Assembly: GCA_964494475.1 (NCBI GenBank)
Contig: CAZBRS010000004.1
Coordinates: 72,426-136,425 of the forward strand
DNA: 64,000 nucleotides
DNA from: CAZBRS01 sp964494475
GTDB lineage: Bacteria; Myxococcota_A; UBA9042; CAZBRS01
Reading direction: 5' to 3'
The notes under the pieces are model-generated. The model saw only the letters and a list, made by a program, of their open reading frames with translations. It had not been told where the DNA came from and made no database searches. Position numbers and translations under genes: made by a program. This document shows, in pieces, positions 44,068 through 54,013 of the stretch. Numbering within the stretch: the first letter of the stretch is position 1; every line of letters begins with the position of its first letter.

Positions 44068-44280
44068 ATGTTGAAGTCCGTCGAGGCGACCATCGAGAAG
44101 AACGGTCGCGTGCGTCTCACGGAACCCTTGCATCTTCCGCGACGTTGTCGTGCCATCGTCACCATTCTCGACGAATCGGATCCCGCCGAGACGGCGCGAC
44201 TCTCTGAGCCGGCATTGGCGGCCGACTGGCTACGACCCGAGGAGGAAGAGGCCTGGTCGCACCTCGTCCCGGCGCGGTAG
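44068..44280 (+). CDS. antitoxin of the PemK/MazF-type pair
   Basis: The product is 70 aa. The N-terminus MLKSVEATIEKNGRVRLTEP resembles small AbrB/DUF2281-like antitoxins, and the C-terminus is acidic (RPEEEEAWSHL). AGGAGG ends 10 bases before ATG 44068; the upstream ATG at 44059 is too close to it. The stop TAG shares its G with the toxin GTG. The pair sits between the tRNA-Ala gene and a tRNA-Ala fragment. Confidence 0.75.
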   Translation: MLKSVEATIEKNGRVRLTEPLHLPRRCRAIVTILDESDPAETARLSEPALAADWLRPEEEEAWSHLVPAR

Positions 44281-44588
44281 TGCTCGTGACGTTCCCGTTC
44301 TCCGACCTGTCGGCGACGAAGTTGCGGCCGGCGGTCGTGCTCGCTTCGGCGGGTCGCGACGACTGGATTCTCTGTCAAGTCACGAGCAATCCTTACGGCG
44401 ATCCCGACTCCCTGCAGCTCACCGACGAAGACTTCCTGAAGGGCTCCCTGCGCCGCGTGAGCTTCGCGGGTCCCGGCAAGCTGTTCACCGCGAACCGAGA
44501 CCTGATGGTGAGCGAGGCCGGAGCGCTTCGCGCCGAAAAGCAAACGGAAATCGTCGAGGCGGTGGTCACGCTCCTGCGACGACGATAG
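44280..44588 (+). CDS. PemK/MazF-family toxin
   Basis: The product is 102 aa and matches MazF-like proteins: LVTFPFSDLSATKLRPAVVL, QVTSNPYGDPDSL and LMVSEAGAL. The GTG at 44280 is the only start. In the same frame the preceding codons read RPGAVV, which fits the conserved family N-terminus but overlaps the antitoxin gene without a start codon. The protein may be slightly shortened or use a CTG at 44253. The predicted activity is RNA cleavage. It is distinct in sequence from the MazF at 42218. Confidence 0.85.
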   Translation: MLVTFPFSDLSATKLRPAVVLASAGRDDWILCQVTSNPYGDPDSLQLTDEDFLKGSLRRVSFAGPGKLFTANRDLMVSEAGALRAEKQTEIVEAVVTLLRRR

Positions 44589-44648
44589 GCGCGGGAAGGT
44601 CGCGCCACGTTCTTCGCCCCGCAGTTCGGGTGTCGGCGTCCAGATACG

Positions 44649-44673
44649 AAAAAGCCCCCGGTTTCCCGGGGGC
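44649..44673 (-). terminator. Rho-independent terminator after tRNA-Ala
   Basis: On the minus strand GCCCCCGG, loop GAAA, CCGGGGGC, then TTTTT. It lies 58 bases beyond the tRNA 3' end. A second hairpin (CCGCCGA...TCGGCGG, 44706-44723) is nearer the tRNA. Confidence 0.85.
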
Positions 44674-44730
44674 CTCTCGCGCGCATCTGCGTTGTTCACG
44701 CTGTCCCGCCGAAGCCTCGGCGGAGGAGGG

Positions 44731-44803
<73 letters not shown>

Positions 44804-44853
44804 ACAGACCACGGAAGGCTACCGGTCCTTGCCGGGCGCCTCGGGTGACGACG

Positions 44854-44882
44854 TTTTTACGGATCGAGGGGCTTCGTGTCAA
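44854..44882 (-). promoter_or_regulatory. tRNA-Ala promoter
   Basis: On the minus strand a consensus TTGACA (44882-44877), 17 bases, TAAAAA (44859-44854). Transcription would begin about 44 bases before the mature tRNA. Confidence 0.65.
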
Positions 44883-44906
44883 GCAGAATGAGAAGCGCGG
44901 CTGCCG

Positions 44907-47900
44907 TCAGGGCTGCGGCACGCGGCAGATGGCGCGCAGGGGCAGGGCGCAGTCGGCGTCGTCCCAGCGGCCGTCGGCCAGCACGCGCACGCAGTCCTGC
45001 TCTCCGGTGCCGCTGCCGTTGTTCGGCTGGGCGTCGGCCCAGGTGGTGAACTGGGTTACGGCGCCGTCGGGCCACAGGTACAGGTCTTCCTGCTGTTGGT
45101 CGTTCAGGCCGATCCAGACCTCGGTGTCCGCAGCCACGGCCTGCACCGCGCCGTGCAGGGCGAAGGCTTCGGCGGGGGAGGCGAACCACGCGAGGTCGGC
45201 GCCCACTCCGGCTGCCACGCAGACCGCGCGCGCGGCCTCGCGGTCGAGGGGGTCGTTCAGCAGGAAGAAGGCGGCGCCGGGGGTGGGCGGGTTCGGCGCC
45301 AGGGGGGTGCTGGGCAGGCAGTCGGGGCCGTTGTCGACGTAGCCGTCGCAGTCGTTGTCGAAGCCGTCGTTGCAGAGCTCGGTGGCGCCGGGGTGGATGG
45401 CGTCGTTGGCGTCGTCGCAGTCGGCGCCGCAGCGCGGGAAGCCGTCGGCGTCGCCGTCCTGGCCCGGAGGGCAGGCGTCTTCGCAGAGCACGGGCTGGCC
45501 CGCGTCGCAGGCCAGGTCGTTCCAGGCGCCCCAGGCGTAGATCTGGGTGCAGTCCTCGCCGCCGGAGTCGTTGGGCTCGCCCCAGGACCAGCCGGCCACC
45601 GTGAGGGGGCTGCCGTCGAACCAGGCGAACTGGCCCTCGATGGTGGCGTCGGTGAGGCCGAGCCAGGCCTGGTCCACGAGGCCGGTCGTCTGCAGCAGCG
45701 CGTAGAGGCGCGCGTTCTCGAGGTCGTCGTCGACGATGACCAGGTCGGCCCCGAAGGCCTGGCAGTGCTCGCGCGCCTGGGTCCAGGTGCGCTCGTTGGG
45801 GCAGAGCTGGTAGCGGTGCGGGCCGTACCAGTGCTCGACGCAGTCGGGGCACTCGAGGCCGTCGTCGGCGCGTCCGTTGCAGTCCTGGTCGAGGCCGTCG
45901 CCGCAGTCGTCGTGGGCGCCCGGGTAGATGGAGGCGTCGCCCTCGACGCAGTCGCCGTCGCACTTGTAGCCGTCGCCGTCGAGGTCGGAGGCCGGGTCCA
46001 GCAGGCACGCCACCAGGTCGCCGATGGCCGCGCGGCGGCTCACGAGGAAGTCGCGGGTGGCCTGTACCTGCCAGTGGAGGTCGTCTACCGTGCTCTCCTT
46101 GCGGGGGTCGATCTCGGCCCAGGGCGCGACGTGGGCCTCCAACTGCACCGCGAAGGCGTCGAGGTCGAGGGTGTCGACCTTGGCCAGCACGGCGGCCAGC
46201 GCCTGGTCGAAGCGCGCGCGGCAAGCCGGCAGCGCCAGGCAGCGCCGGAAGAGCAGGCCGTTGCCCGAGTGCACGTCGCGGAAGTCCTGGAAGGTCTGGT
46301 CGGTGCCCCAGGGCAGCATGGAGAAGCGCCCGTCGAGATCGCTGTGCAGGTAGTAGTTGTTGACCACGATGGTGGAGTAGCCGTCCCAGTGGCCGATGTA
46401 CTGCTCGACGGCCCACATGCGGAGCATTTCATCGAAGTCGGTGCCGGCGTCGACGGCCGCCTGCCAGGCGTCGTCGGAGGGCTCGTTGGCCGCGGCGATC
46501 AGGGCCTGCAGGTCGGTGAGGTCGTCGTGGTCGCCCTGGTCGATGTCGAACACGGCCGCCGAGCCGGGGGCCAGGTCGGTGCCGTACTCGCCCTCGTACA
46601 CGTGCTGCGTGGCCGGGAACCAGCGCTCGATCATCTCGCGGTCGTAGGTCTCGATGACCGAGTAGAAGCCGTACTCCAGGCCGTTGACGCGCACCCAGGC
46701 GTAGCCCGTGCGGGCGGCCGGCACGTCGAGCTCGCGGAACACACGGTACGCCACGGCCTCGCGGATCATGGAGGCGTCTTGCACCATGTTGTTGAGCGTC
46801 AGGCTCGACAGGCCGCGCCAGGTCTGGTTGTCGACGCTGTAGTCGAGCTTGACCTTGAACGCCGCCTTGCCGTTCAGGTCGCGGAACGAGCCCCACTTGC
46901 CCTTGATGCGCACGCCGACCTCGAGGGTGACCGGCTTGTAGTTCTCGAGCTTCAGCGTGATCGTGGCGGGCACGTAGGTGCGCGGGTCGACGAAGAGGGC
47001 GTCGACCGAGGCCTGGGGCAGGGCCAGGTCGACCTGCATCACACGCTGAGGGTCGAACACGGGCAGGGAGAGGTCGACGGGCGGCACGGTCGAGCCCGGC
47101 ACGTTGGGCGCGCCGGGGGTCGGCGTGGGCAGCGTGTCGAAGGCGCCGGTGCCGTCGGGGTAGCGGCCCCAGCTGGAGCCTTCGGGGGCGTCGCCGTCGA
47201 TCCACGCGGTGCCGTCGAGGGGCACGCCGTCGGCGTCGAAGAGGCGCACGGCGTCGGCCTTGCCGAGCCCGAAGTCGAAGACGAAGGGCCCGGTGCCCCC
47301 CGAGCCCTCGACCACCAGGAAGGCGCCGGGCTCGAGCGTGGTGCCGGCCGGCAGCTCGTACACGTGCGCGTCGTCGTCGTCGCGGAGCGTGACGCCCGCG
47401 AGGTCGGCGGTGGCGTCGCCGGCGTTGAAGAGCTCGACCCAGTCGGGGCCGCCGGCGGCCGCCTTGGCCACCACCTCGTTCACCGTCACGCGCGGCGCGG
47501 GGGGCACGTCGTCCTCGACGTCGACCGCCTCGGTGATCTCGTCGACCTCGGGCTCGGGCTCGGGCGTCACGTCGGGTCCCTCGGCGTCGCTCGGGACGGG
47601 GCCCTCGCCGTCGGCCGCGTCGACGACCTCGGGGTGCGGCTCGGCGGGGTCCGGCGCGTCGGGCGTGCCCTCGGGCCCCTCGGCGTCGCTCGGGCCTGGG
47701 GGTTCGGCCACGTCGACGGCTTCGGCGTGGGGCTCCGTGGTCACGTCGGGCGGCGTCTCGGCCTGATCGTCGGGCCCTGGCTCGGGGCGCGCCTCGGCGT
47801 CGGGCGTGGGCTCGGCCTCGTCGGGCGTGGGCTCGGCCTCGTCGGGCGCGGGGGCGTCGGCCTCCGGGCGCGCGGTGTCGCGGGGCACGTCGCCGAACGA

Positions 47901-48032
47901 CACGTCGGGGACCGGGACCGCGTCGGAGTCGGGGCCTGCGTCGCGCACGTCGGCGGACGAGCCCCCACCTCCGCACGCGGCGACGAGGGCGAGCACGAGC
48001 ACCGGCAGCAGGACGCGGGTTCGTCGATTCAC
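44907..48032 (-). CDS. CotH/lamin-tail/C-type lectin/MopE-like surface lipoprotein
   Basis: The product is about 1041 aa. The lipobox ends VAAC (Cys20). A long Pro/Glu/Asp linker with repeated PSDAEGP units runs to about 190. A lamin-tail domain follows (VTVNEVVAKAAAGGPDWVEL), then a CotH kinase-like domain (about 330-680, KGKWGSFRDLNGKAAFKVKL, YGFYSVIETYDREMIERW). Next come MopE-type metal-binding motifs (DCGDGLDQDCNGRADDG), a C-type lectin domain (YQLCPNERTWTQAREHCQ...WGAWNDLACD), another MopE motif and a second C-type lectin domain. The GTG at 48032 starts right before the signal peptide. The predicted role is a cell-surface, ligand-binding protein with possible kinase activity. Confidence 0.9.
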   Translation of the reverse strand: MNRRTRVLLPVLVLALVAACGGGGSSADVRDAGPDSDAVPVPDVSFGDVPRDTARPEADAPAPDEAEPTPDEAEPTPDAEARPEPGPDDQAETPPDVTTEPHAEAVDVAEPPGPSDAEGPEGTPDAPDPAEPHPEVVDAADGEGPVPSDAEGPDVTPEPEPEVDEITEAVDVEDDVPPAPRVTVNEVVAKAAAGGPDWVELFNAGDATADLAGVTLRDDDDAHVYELPAGTTLEPGAFLVVEGSGGTGPFVFDFGLGKADAVRLFDADGVPLDGTAWIDGDAPEGSSWGRYPDGTGAFDTLPTPTPGAPNVPGSTVPPVDLSLPVFDPQRVMQVDLALPQASVDALFVDPRTYVPATITLKLENYKPVTLEVGVRIKGKWGSFRDLNGKAAFKVKLDYSVDNQTWRGLSSLTLNNMVQDASMIREAVAYRVFRELDVPAARTGYAWVRVNGLEYGFYSVIETYDREMIERWFPATQHVYEGEYGTDLAPGSAAVFDIDQGDHDDLTDLQALIAAANEPSDDAWQAAVDAGTDFDEMLRMWAVEQYIGHWDGYSTIVVNNYYLHSDLDGRFSMLPWGTDQTFQDFRDVHSGNGLLFRRCLALPACRARFDQALAAVLAKVDTLDLDAFAVQLEAHVAPWAEIDPRKESTVDDLHWQVQATRDFLVSRRAAIGDLVACLLDPASDLDGDGYKCDGDCVEGDASIYPGAHDDCGDGLDQDCNGRADDGLECPDCVEHWYGPHRYQLCPNERTWTQAREHCQAFGADLVIVDDDLENARLYALLQTTGLVDQAWLGLTDATIEGQFAWFDGSPLTVAGWSWGEPNDSGGEDCTQIYAWGAWNDLACDAGQPVLCEDACPPGQDGDADGFPRCGADCDDANDAIHPGATELCNDGFDNDCDGYVDNGPDCLPSTPLAPNPPTPGAAFFLLNDPLDREAARAVCVAAGVGADLAWFASPAEAFALHGAVQAVAADTEVWIGLNDQQQEDLYLWPDGAVTQFTTWADAQPNNGSGTGEQDCVRVLADGRWDDADCALPLRAICRVPQP

Positions 48033-48136
48033 GGGGAGTCTCCGTTCGGGGCGCGATCTCGACCCTGGATCATGCCGTGATTCGACCCGAAACGAAAGGA
48101 TGGCCGCCCAGTTCTCCGGAAGGCTGCGAAATCCGG

Positions 48137-49102
48137 TCACTTCCTTCCGCGCTCAAATGGAATGCCCAGCGCGGCGGGGGCTCCCAGGCGGCGGCGCACG
48201 GCCTCGCGCGAGCCGGCCACCAGCACCGCCAGGGTGAACAGGTAGGGCAGCATGTCGAGGAAGAAGCCCACGCTCGGGTCCTGGAAGAACGTGGCGCCCT
48301 CGAGCCCCTGAAGGTCGAGGGGCAGCCGCCGGATGGCCCCGAACAGCCAGGCGCCGAGCGCCGCGCGCCAGGGGTCCCAGCGGGCGAAGATGACGAGCGC
48401 CACGGCGATCCAGCCCTGGCCCCCGGTCATGCCGTCGACCCAGCCGGGCGTCACGGCCAGGCTGAGCGACGCGCCCGCCAGTCCCGCCAGCAGCCCGCCG
48501 ACCAGCACGGCCGCGGTCCGGTGCAGGGCCACGTTCACGCCTAGGCTGTCGGCGGCGGCCGGCTGCTCGCCCACGGCGCGCAGGTGCAGCCCCCAGCGCG
48601 TGCGGTGCAGGAAGAAGGCCAGGAGCGGCACCAGCGCGAAGCCCACGTAGACGATGACGTTCTGCTCGAAGAGCACGGGGCCGAGCAGGGGCAGGTCGGC
48701 CAGGAACGGCACCCGCAGGGAGGGCAGGGTCACCACCGCCTGGCGGACCTCGACCAGGGGGGCGCCCAGCACCGACGCCACGCCGGCACCCAGGAACGAG
48801 AGCGCGAGGCCTGCGACCACCTGGTCGGCGCGCAGGGCCACGGTGACGAGGGCGTGAAGAGCCGCCAGCGCGGCCCCGGCCAGCATGGCGGCGGCCACGC
48901 CGAGGAGCGCGCTGCCCGTCAGGTGCGCCACGCCGAAGCCGGTCATGGCGCCCACCAGCAGGAGGCCCTCCAGCCCCAGGTTGAGCACGCCGGCGCGCTC
49001 GGTCACGATCTCGCCCAGGGTGGCCAGCAGGATGGGGGTGCCTCGCAGCGCGCCCGCGGCCGCCAGGTTCGTGACGAAAGCCAACCCGTCGGCGCTGCTC
49101 AT
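48137..49102 (-). CDS. BMP-type ABC transporter permease 2 (NupQ/YufQ-like)
   Basis: The product is 321 aa with eight to nine membrane segments. It carries the family motif GEIVTERAGVLNLGLEGLLLVGA near the N-terminus and TGGQGWIAVALVIFARWDP near the end. Both are typical of the branched-chain/BMP-type permeases that import nucleosides. Its ATG overlaps the stop of permease 1. It is last in a four-gene operon: binding lipoprotein, ATPase, permease, permease. Confidence 0.92.
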   Translation of the reverse strand: MSSADGLAFVTNLAAAGALRGTPILLATLGEIVTERAGVLNLGLEGLLLVGAMTGFGVAHLTGSALLGVAAAMLAGAALAALHALVTVALRADQVVAGLALSFLGAGVASVLGAPLVEVRQAVVTLPSLRVPFLADLPLLGPVLFEQNVIVYVGFALVPLLAFFLHRTRWGLHLRAVGEQPAAADSLGVNVALHRTAAVLVGGLLAGLAGASLSLAVTPGWVDGMTGGQGWIAVALVIFARWDPWRAALGAWLFGAIRRLPLDLQGLEGATFFQDPSVGFFLDMLPYLFTLAVLVAGSREAVRRRLGAPAALGIPFERGRK

Positions 49103-50180
49103 GGGCGCCTCTGGACGATCCGGAGGCGGTAGCGTACCAGCACGCTCGTGCCGGCCAGGGCCAGCAGCACCAGGCCCTGCAGCATGGCAGGGATGCCGGC
49201 GGGCTGCACCTCCTTGCCGCCCACCAGCAGGCCGCCGAAGAGGAAGGCCACGGGCACCGTCCAGCGGGCGTCCTGCCGCGCGAGCCAGGCCACGATGATG
49301 CCCGAGAAGCCGTAGCCGGGGCTGAAGCGGTCCTGCAGGCGGTGGACCACGCCGCTGACCTCGGTGGCCCCGGCCAGCCCCGCCAGCGCGCCCGACAGCA
49401 GCATGACGCCGATCAGGGCCCGGGTCGGGTTCATCCCCGCATACCGGGCGGCCCTGGGGTTGTCACCCATGACGCGGATCCGGAAGCCCCAGCGCGTGCG
49501 CTCGAGCAGCACGTAGACGCCCGCGGCGGCGGCGACGGCCAACAGCAGGCCCAGGTGCAGCGTGAGCCCGGCCAGCGCGGGCGCGTGGGAGGCCGCGTCG
49601 GAGAGGCGCGGCAGCCACGCCGCGTCAGGGAAGCGCGGCGTGAGGGGGAAGCCGCCCTCGCTCCAGGGGCCGAAGACCCAGTAGGCGTTCCAGCGCGCGG
49701 CCACGTACGTGAGCAGCAGGGTCGAGATGATCTCGCTCACCCCCAGCCGGGCCCGCAGCCAGCCGCAGAGCCCGGCCCAGAGGGCGCCGGCCAGCGCGCC
49801 GGCCGCGAGCAGCGCCGGCAGCATCACGAGGGCGGGCGCGTGGGGCGGCAGCACGTGCAGGGCCACGCCGGTGGCCGCCCAGGCGCCCAGCAGCAGCTGG
49901 CCCTCGCCCCCGATGTTCCAGAGCCCCACCCGGAAGGCCACGAGCGCGGCCAGCGCCGTGAGCAGGATGGGCGTGGCCTTGACCGCCGTGTCGGAGAGGG
50001 CGTGGACCGAGCCGAAGGCCGCCACGGCCATGTGCCCGTAGGCCTGGAGGGGCGCCACCCCGGCCAGGGCCAGCACGGCCGCCCCCAGCGCCAGCCCCAA
50101 GCCCAGCGCCAGCACCGGCTGGAGCGCGCCGAGCCATCGGGACGAGGCCAGACGGGGCTCGAGGATCACGCGCGGCAGCG

Positions 50181-50184
<4 letters not shown>
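49099..50184 (-). CDS. BMP-type ABC transporter permease 1 (NupP/YufP-like)
   Basis: The product is 361 aa with about nine membrane segments. FRVGLWNIGGEGQLLLGAW, GVSEIISTLLLTYVAARWN and GDNPRAARYAGMN are the hallmark motifs of the first permease of nucleoside (BMP) importers. The ATG at 50184 overlaps the stop of the ATPase gene. It forms the translocation channel with the second permease. Confidence 0.92.
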
Positions 50185-51673
<1,489 letters not shown>

Positions 51674-51677
<4 letters not shown>

Positions 51678-52846
51678 TTTCGCGGGAGCTCTCCGATGAC
51701 GCCCTTCACGAGGTAGCGCATGCACAGGGTGCAGCCGGGCAGGCCCTCGAGGTCGGCCTGGGTCGGCACCCGGCCCGCCGGGATGACCACGTTGCCCTTG
51801 TTGTCCTCGATGGGCCCCTCGAACAGGTCGAAGCGCGTGAGCGTGCCGGCCTTCATGGCCGCCAGCTTCTCGCGCACCAGCGGCACCACCTCGGGCGGCA
51901 CGCCGGGCGCGGGGGTGGCGCCGTCTTCGAAGCCGACCAGGCCGAGCAGGCCGGTGTCGGCCTCGCCGTACCACGAGGTGGGCGTCCAGGTGCCGGCCCG
52001 GATCTGCTTCACGAGGTCGACGTACACCACGCCCCAGTTCCAGTAGGGGGCGGTCAGGCAGTGCGCGGGGTCGGCCTCGCAGGCGTTCGACGAGTCGTAG
52101 CCCACGGCCCACTTGCCGCGCTTGCCGGCCACCACGATGGGGCCCGTGGTGTCGGCGCCCGTCACGATCACGTCGACGCCCGCGTTCAGCATGGACTCGG
52201 CGGCCTCCTGCTCCCGGCCGGGGTCGAACCACGAGTTCATCCAGCGGATCTCGAGCGTGCACTCGGGGCAGGTCTGCTTCGCGCCCAGCATGACCGCGTT
52301 CCCCAGCCGCACGACCTCGGGGATGGGGAAGGGCGCGATGTACCCCAGGCGCGGCACGCCGTCGGCCTTCGCGCGCGCCCCGGCGATCATGCCGGCCAGG
52401 TACTTCATGGTCTCCATGGCGCCGAACGCGTTGCCGAAGTTCGTGGCGTTCTTCTTGAACCCCGAGACGTGCAGGAACTTCGCGCCCGGGAATTCGGCGG
52501 CCACGGTCTCGGTGGGATCCATGAAGCCGAAGGAGGTCGTGATGATCAGCTGGAAGCCCTTGCGCGCCAACGAGCGGATGACCTGCTCGGCCTCGGCGCC
52601 CTCGGCCACGCTCTCGACGTAGGCCGTGCGCACGTCGGGCAGGGCCTGCTCCAGGTGCTTGCGCGCCTGGTCGTGCGCCCACGTCCAGCCCCCGTCGCCC
52701 ACCGGCCCCACGTAGACGAAGGCCACGTTGAACGCGGCGGCGTCGACCTGGGGCAGCGCGCGCTCGCCGGGCCGGTTTGCCGAGCTCGGGCTGCCCTGGC
52801 AGGCGACGAGCGCGACGACGATCAGCAGCCACGACCGCGTGCTCAT
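51674..52846 (-). CDS. BMP-family nucleoside-binding lipoprotein
   Basis: The product is 390 aa. The lipobox is LVAC (Cys16). The mature protein has the BmpA/PnrA fold: VAFVYVGPVGDGGWTWAHDQ, TSFGFMDPT, FLHVSGFK, GYIAPFPIPEVVRLGNA and VGYDSSNA. It captures nucleosides for the ATPase and permeases encoded next. Extra cysteines (CPECTLE, PGCTLCMRY) suggest disulphides. A GGGGGGAG ribosome site precedes the ATG. With the 5'-nucleotidase lipoprotein it could complete a nucleotide-to-nucleoside salvage route. Confidence 0.92.
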
Positions 52847-52890
52847 GAACTCCCCCCGACTTCGTGCCTGGGGGCGAGCATACCCCGGTT

Positions 52891-52920
52891 TTGCTTGATC
52901 CTCCACGTTCAGTTGATACT
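52891..52920 (+). promoter_or_regulatory. candidate promoter for the epimerase-radical SAM pair
   Basis: TTGCTT (52891-52896), 18 bases, GATACT (52915-52920), then 28 bases to the ATG with AAGGAGG. It lies in the divergent gap with the BMP operon. Confidence 0.45.
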
Positions 52921-52948
52921 GTACGCGCGTTGAAAAAGGAGGTCCCCC

Positions 52949-54004
52949 ATGACCGATTCGACGACCACGCGCTACCTGGTGACCGGCGGCGCGGGCTTCC
53001 TCGGCATCAACCTGGTTCGCTACCTGCTGGCGCGCGGGCACGCCGTGACGTCGCTCGATCTCGAGCCCTTCGACTACGCCGACTGCCGCGAGCGCGTCAC
53101 CGAGGTGCGGGGCGACATCCGCGACAAGGCCGCGGTCGCCCGCGCCATGGAGGGCGTGAGCCAGGTCGTGCACTGCGCCGCGGCGCTGCCCCTCTACAAG
53201 GCCGAGGACATCTTCTCGACCGACCTCGACGGCACGCGCAACGTGCTCGAGGCCGCCCTGAAGGCCGGCGTCCAGCGCGTCGTGCACGTCTCGTCCACGG
53301 CCGTCTACGGCATCCCCGACCACCACCCGCTGGTCGAGACCGATCGCCTCGAGGGCGTGGGACCCTACGGCGAGGCCAAGGTCAAGGCCGAGGCCGTGTG
53401 CCTCGAGTACCGCGCCCGGGGCCTGTGCGTGCCCATCGTGCGCCCCAAGTCGTTCATCGGGCCCGAGCGCCTGGGCGTGTTCGCGCTCTTCTACGACTGG
53501 GCGCGCACCGGCCACGGCTTTCCCATGATCGGCGACGGGAAGAACCGCTACCAGCTGCTCGACGTCGAAGACCTGTGCGACGCCATCTACCTGTGCGCCA
53601 CCCTCGACGGCGCCCTGGTGAACGACGTCTTCAACATCGGCGCGCGCGAGTTCACGACCATGCGCGAAGACTACCAGGCCGTGCTCGACGTGGCCGGCTT
53701 CGGCAAGAAGATCAGCGGCTTCCCGGCCACGCCGGTGATCCACACGCTCCGGGTCCTCGAGGCCCTGAAGCTGAGCCCGCTCTACAAGTGGGTCTACGAG
53801 ACCGCCTCGAAGGACTCGTTCGTCAGCATCGAGAAGGCCGAGCGCATCCTGGGCTTCGACCCCAAGTTCTCGAACAAGGACGCGCTGGTGCGCAACTACC
53901 GCTGGTACCTCGAGCACCTGCCCGAGTTCGAGAACGCCTCGGGCGTCAGCCACCGCGTGCCCTGGAAGCAGGGCATCTTGCGCTTCGTCAAGGTCTTCTT
54001 CTAG
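52949..54004 (+). CDS. NAD-dependent epimerase/dehydratase (extended SDR)
   Basis: The product is 351 aa. The Rossmann motif is GGAGFLG (about 13-19); the catalytic set is Ser-Thr in VSSTAVYG and YGEAK (Tyr, Lys). The C-terminal half binds a nucleotide-sugar or terpenoid/steroid-like substrate. The family is broad, including 3-beta-hydroxysteroid dehydrogenase-like members, and the substrate is not evident. It is followed after 9 bases by a radical SAM gene, suggesting a joint pathway. Confidence 0.9.
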   Translation: MTDSTTTRYLVTGGAGFLGINLVRYLLARGHAVTSLDLEPFDYADCRERVTEVRGDIRDKAAVARAMEGVSQVVHCAAALPLYKAEDIFSTDLDGTRNVLEAALKAGVQRVVHVSSTAVYGIPDHHPLVETDRLEGVGPYGEAKVKAEAVCLEYRARGLCVPIVRPKSFIGPERLGVFALFYDWARTGHGFPMIGDGKNRYQLLDVEDLCDAIYLCATLDGALVNDVFNIGAREFTTMREDYQAVLDVAGFGKKISGFPATPVIHTLRVLEALKLSPLYKWVYETASKDSFVSIEKAERILGFDPKFSNKDALVRNYRWYLEHLPEFENASGVSHRVPWKQGILRFVKVFF

Positions 54005-54013
54005 GCGGCTGGC

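Noticed and set aside
45096..48080. 994-aa plus-strand frame
   Set aside because: It is the exact antisense of the CotH/lectin lipoprotein and has Val/Gly/Ala-biased composition without motifs.
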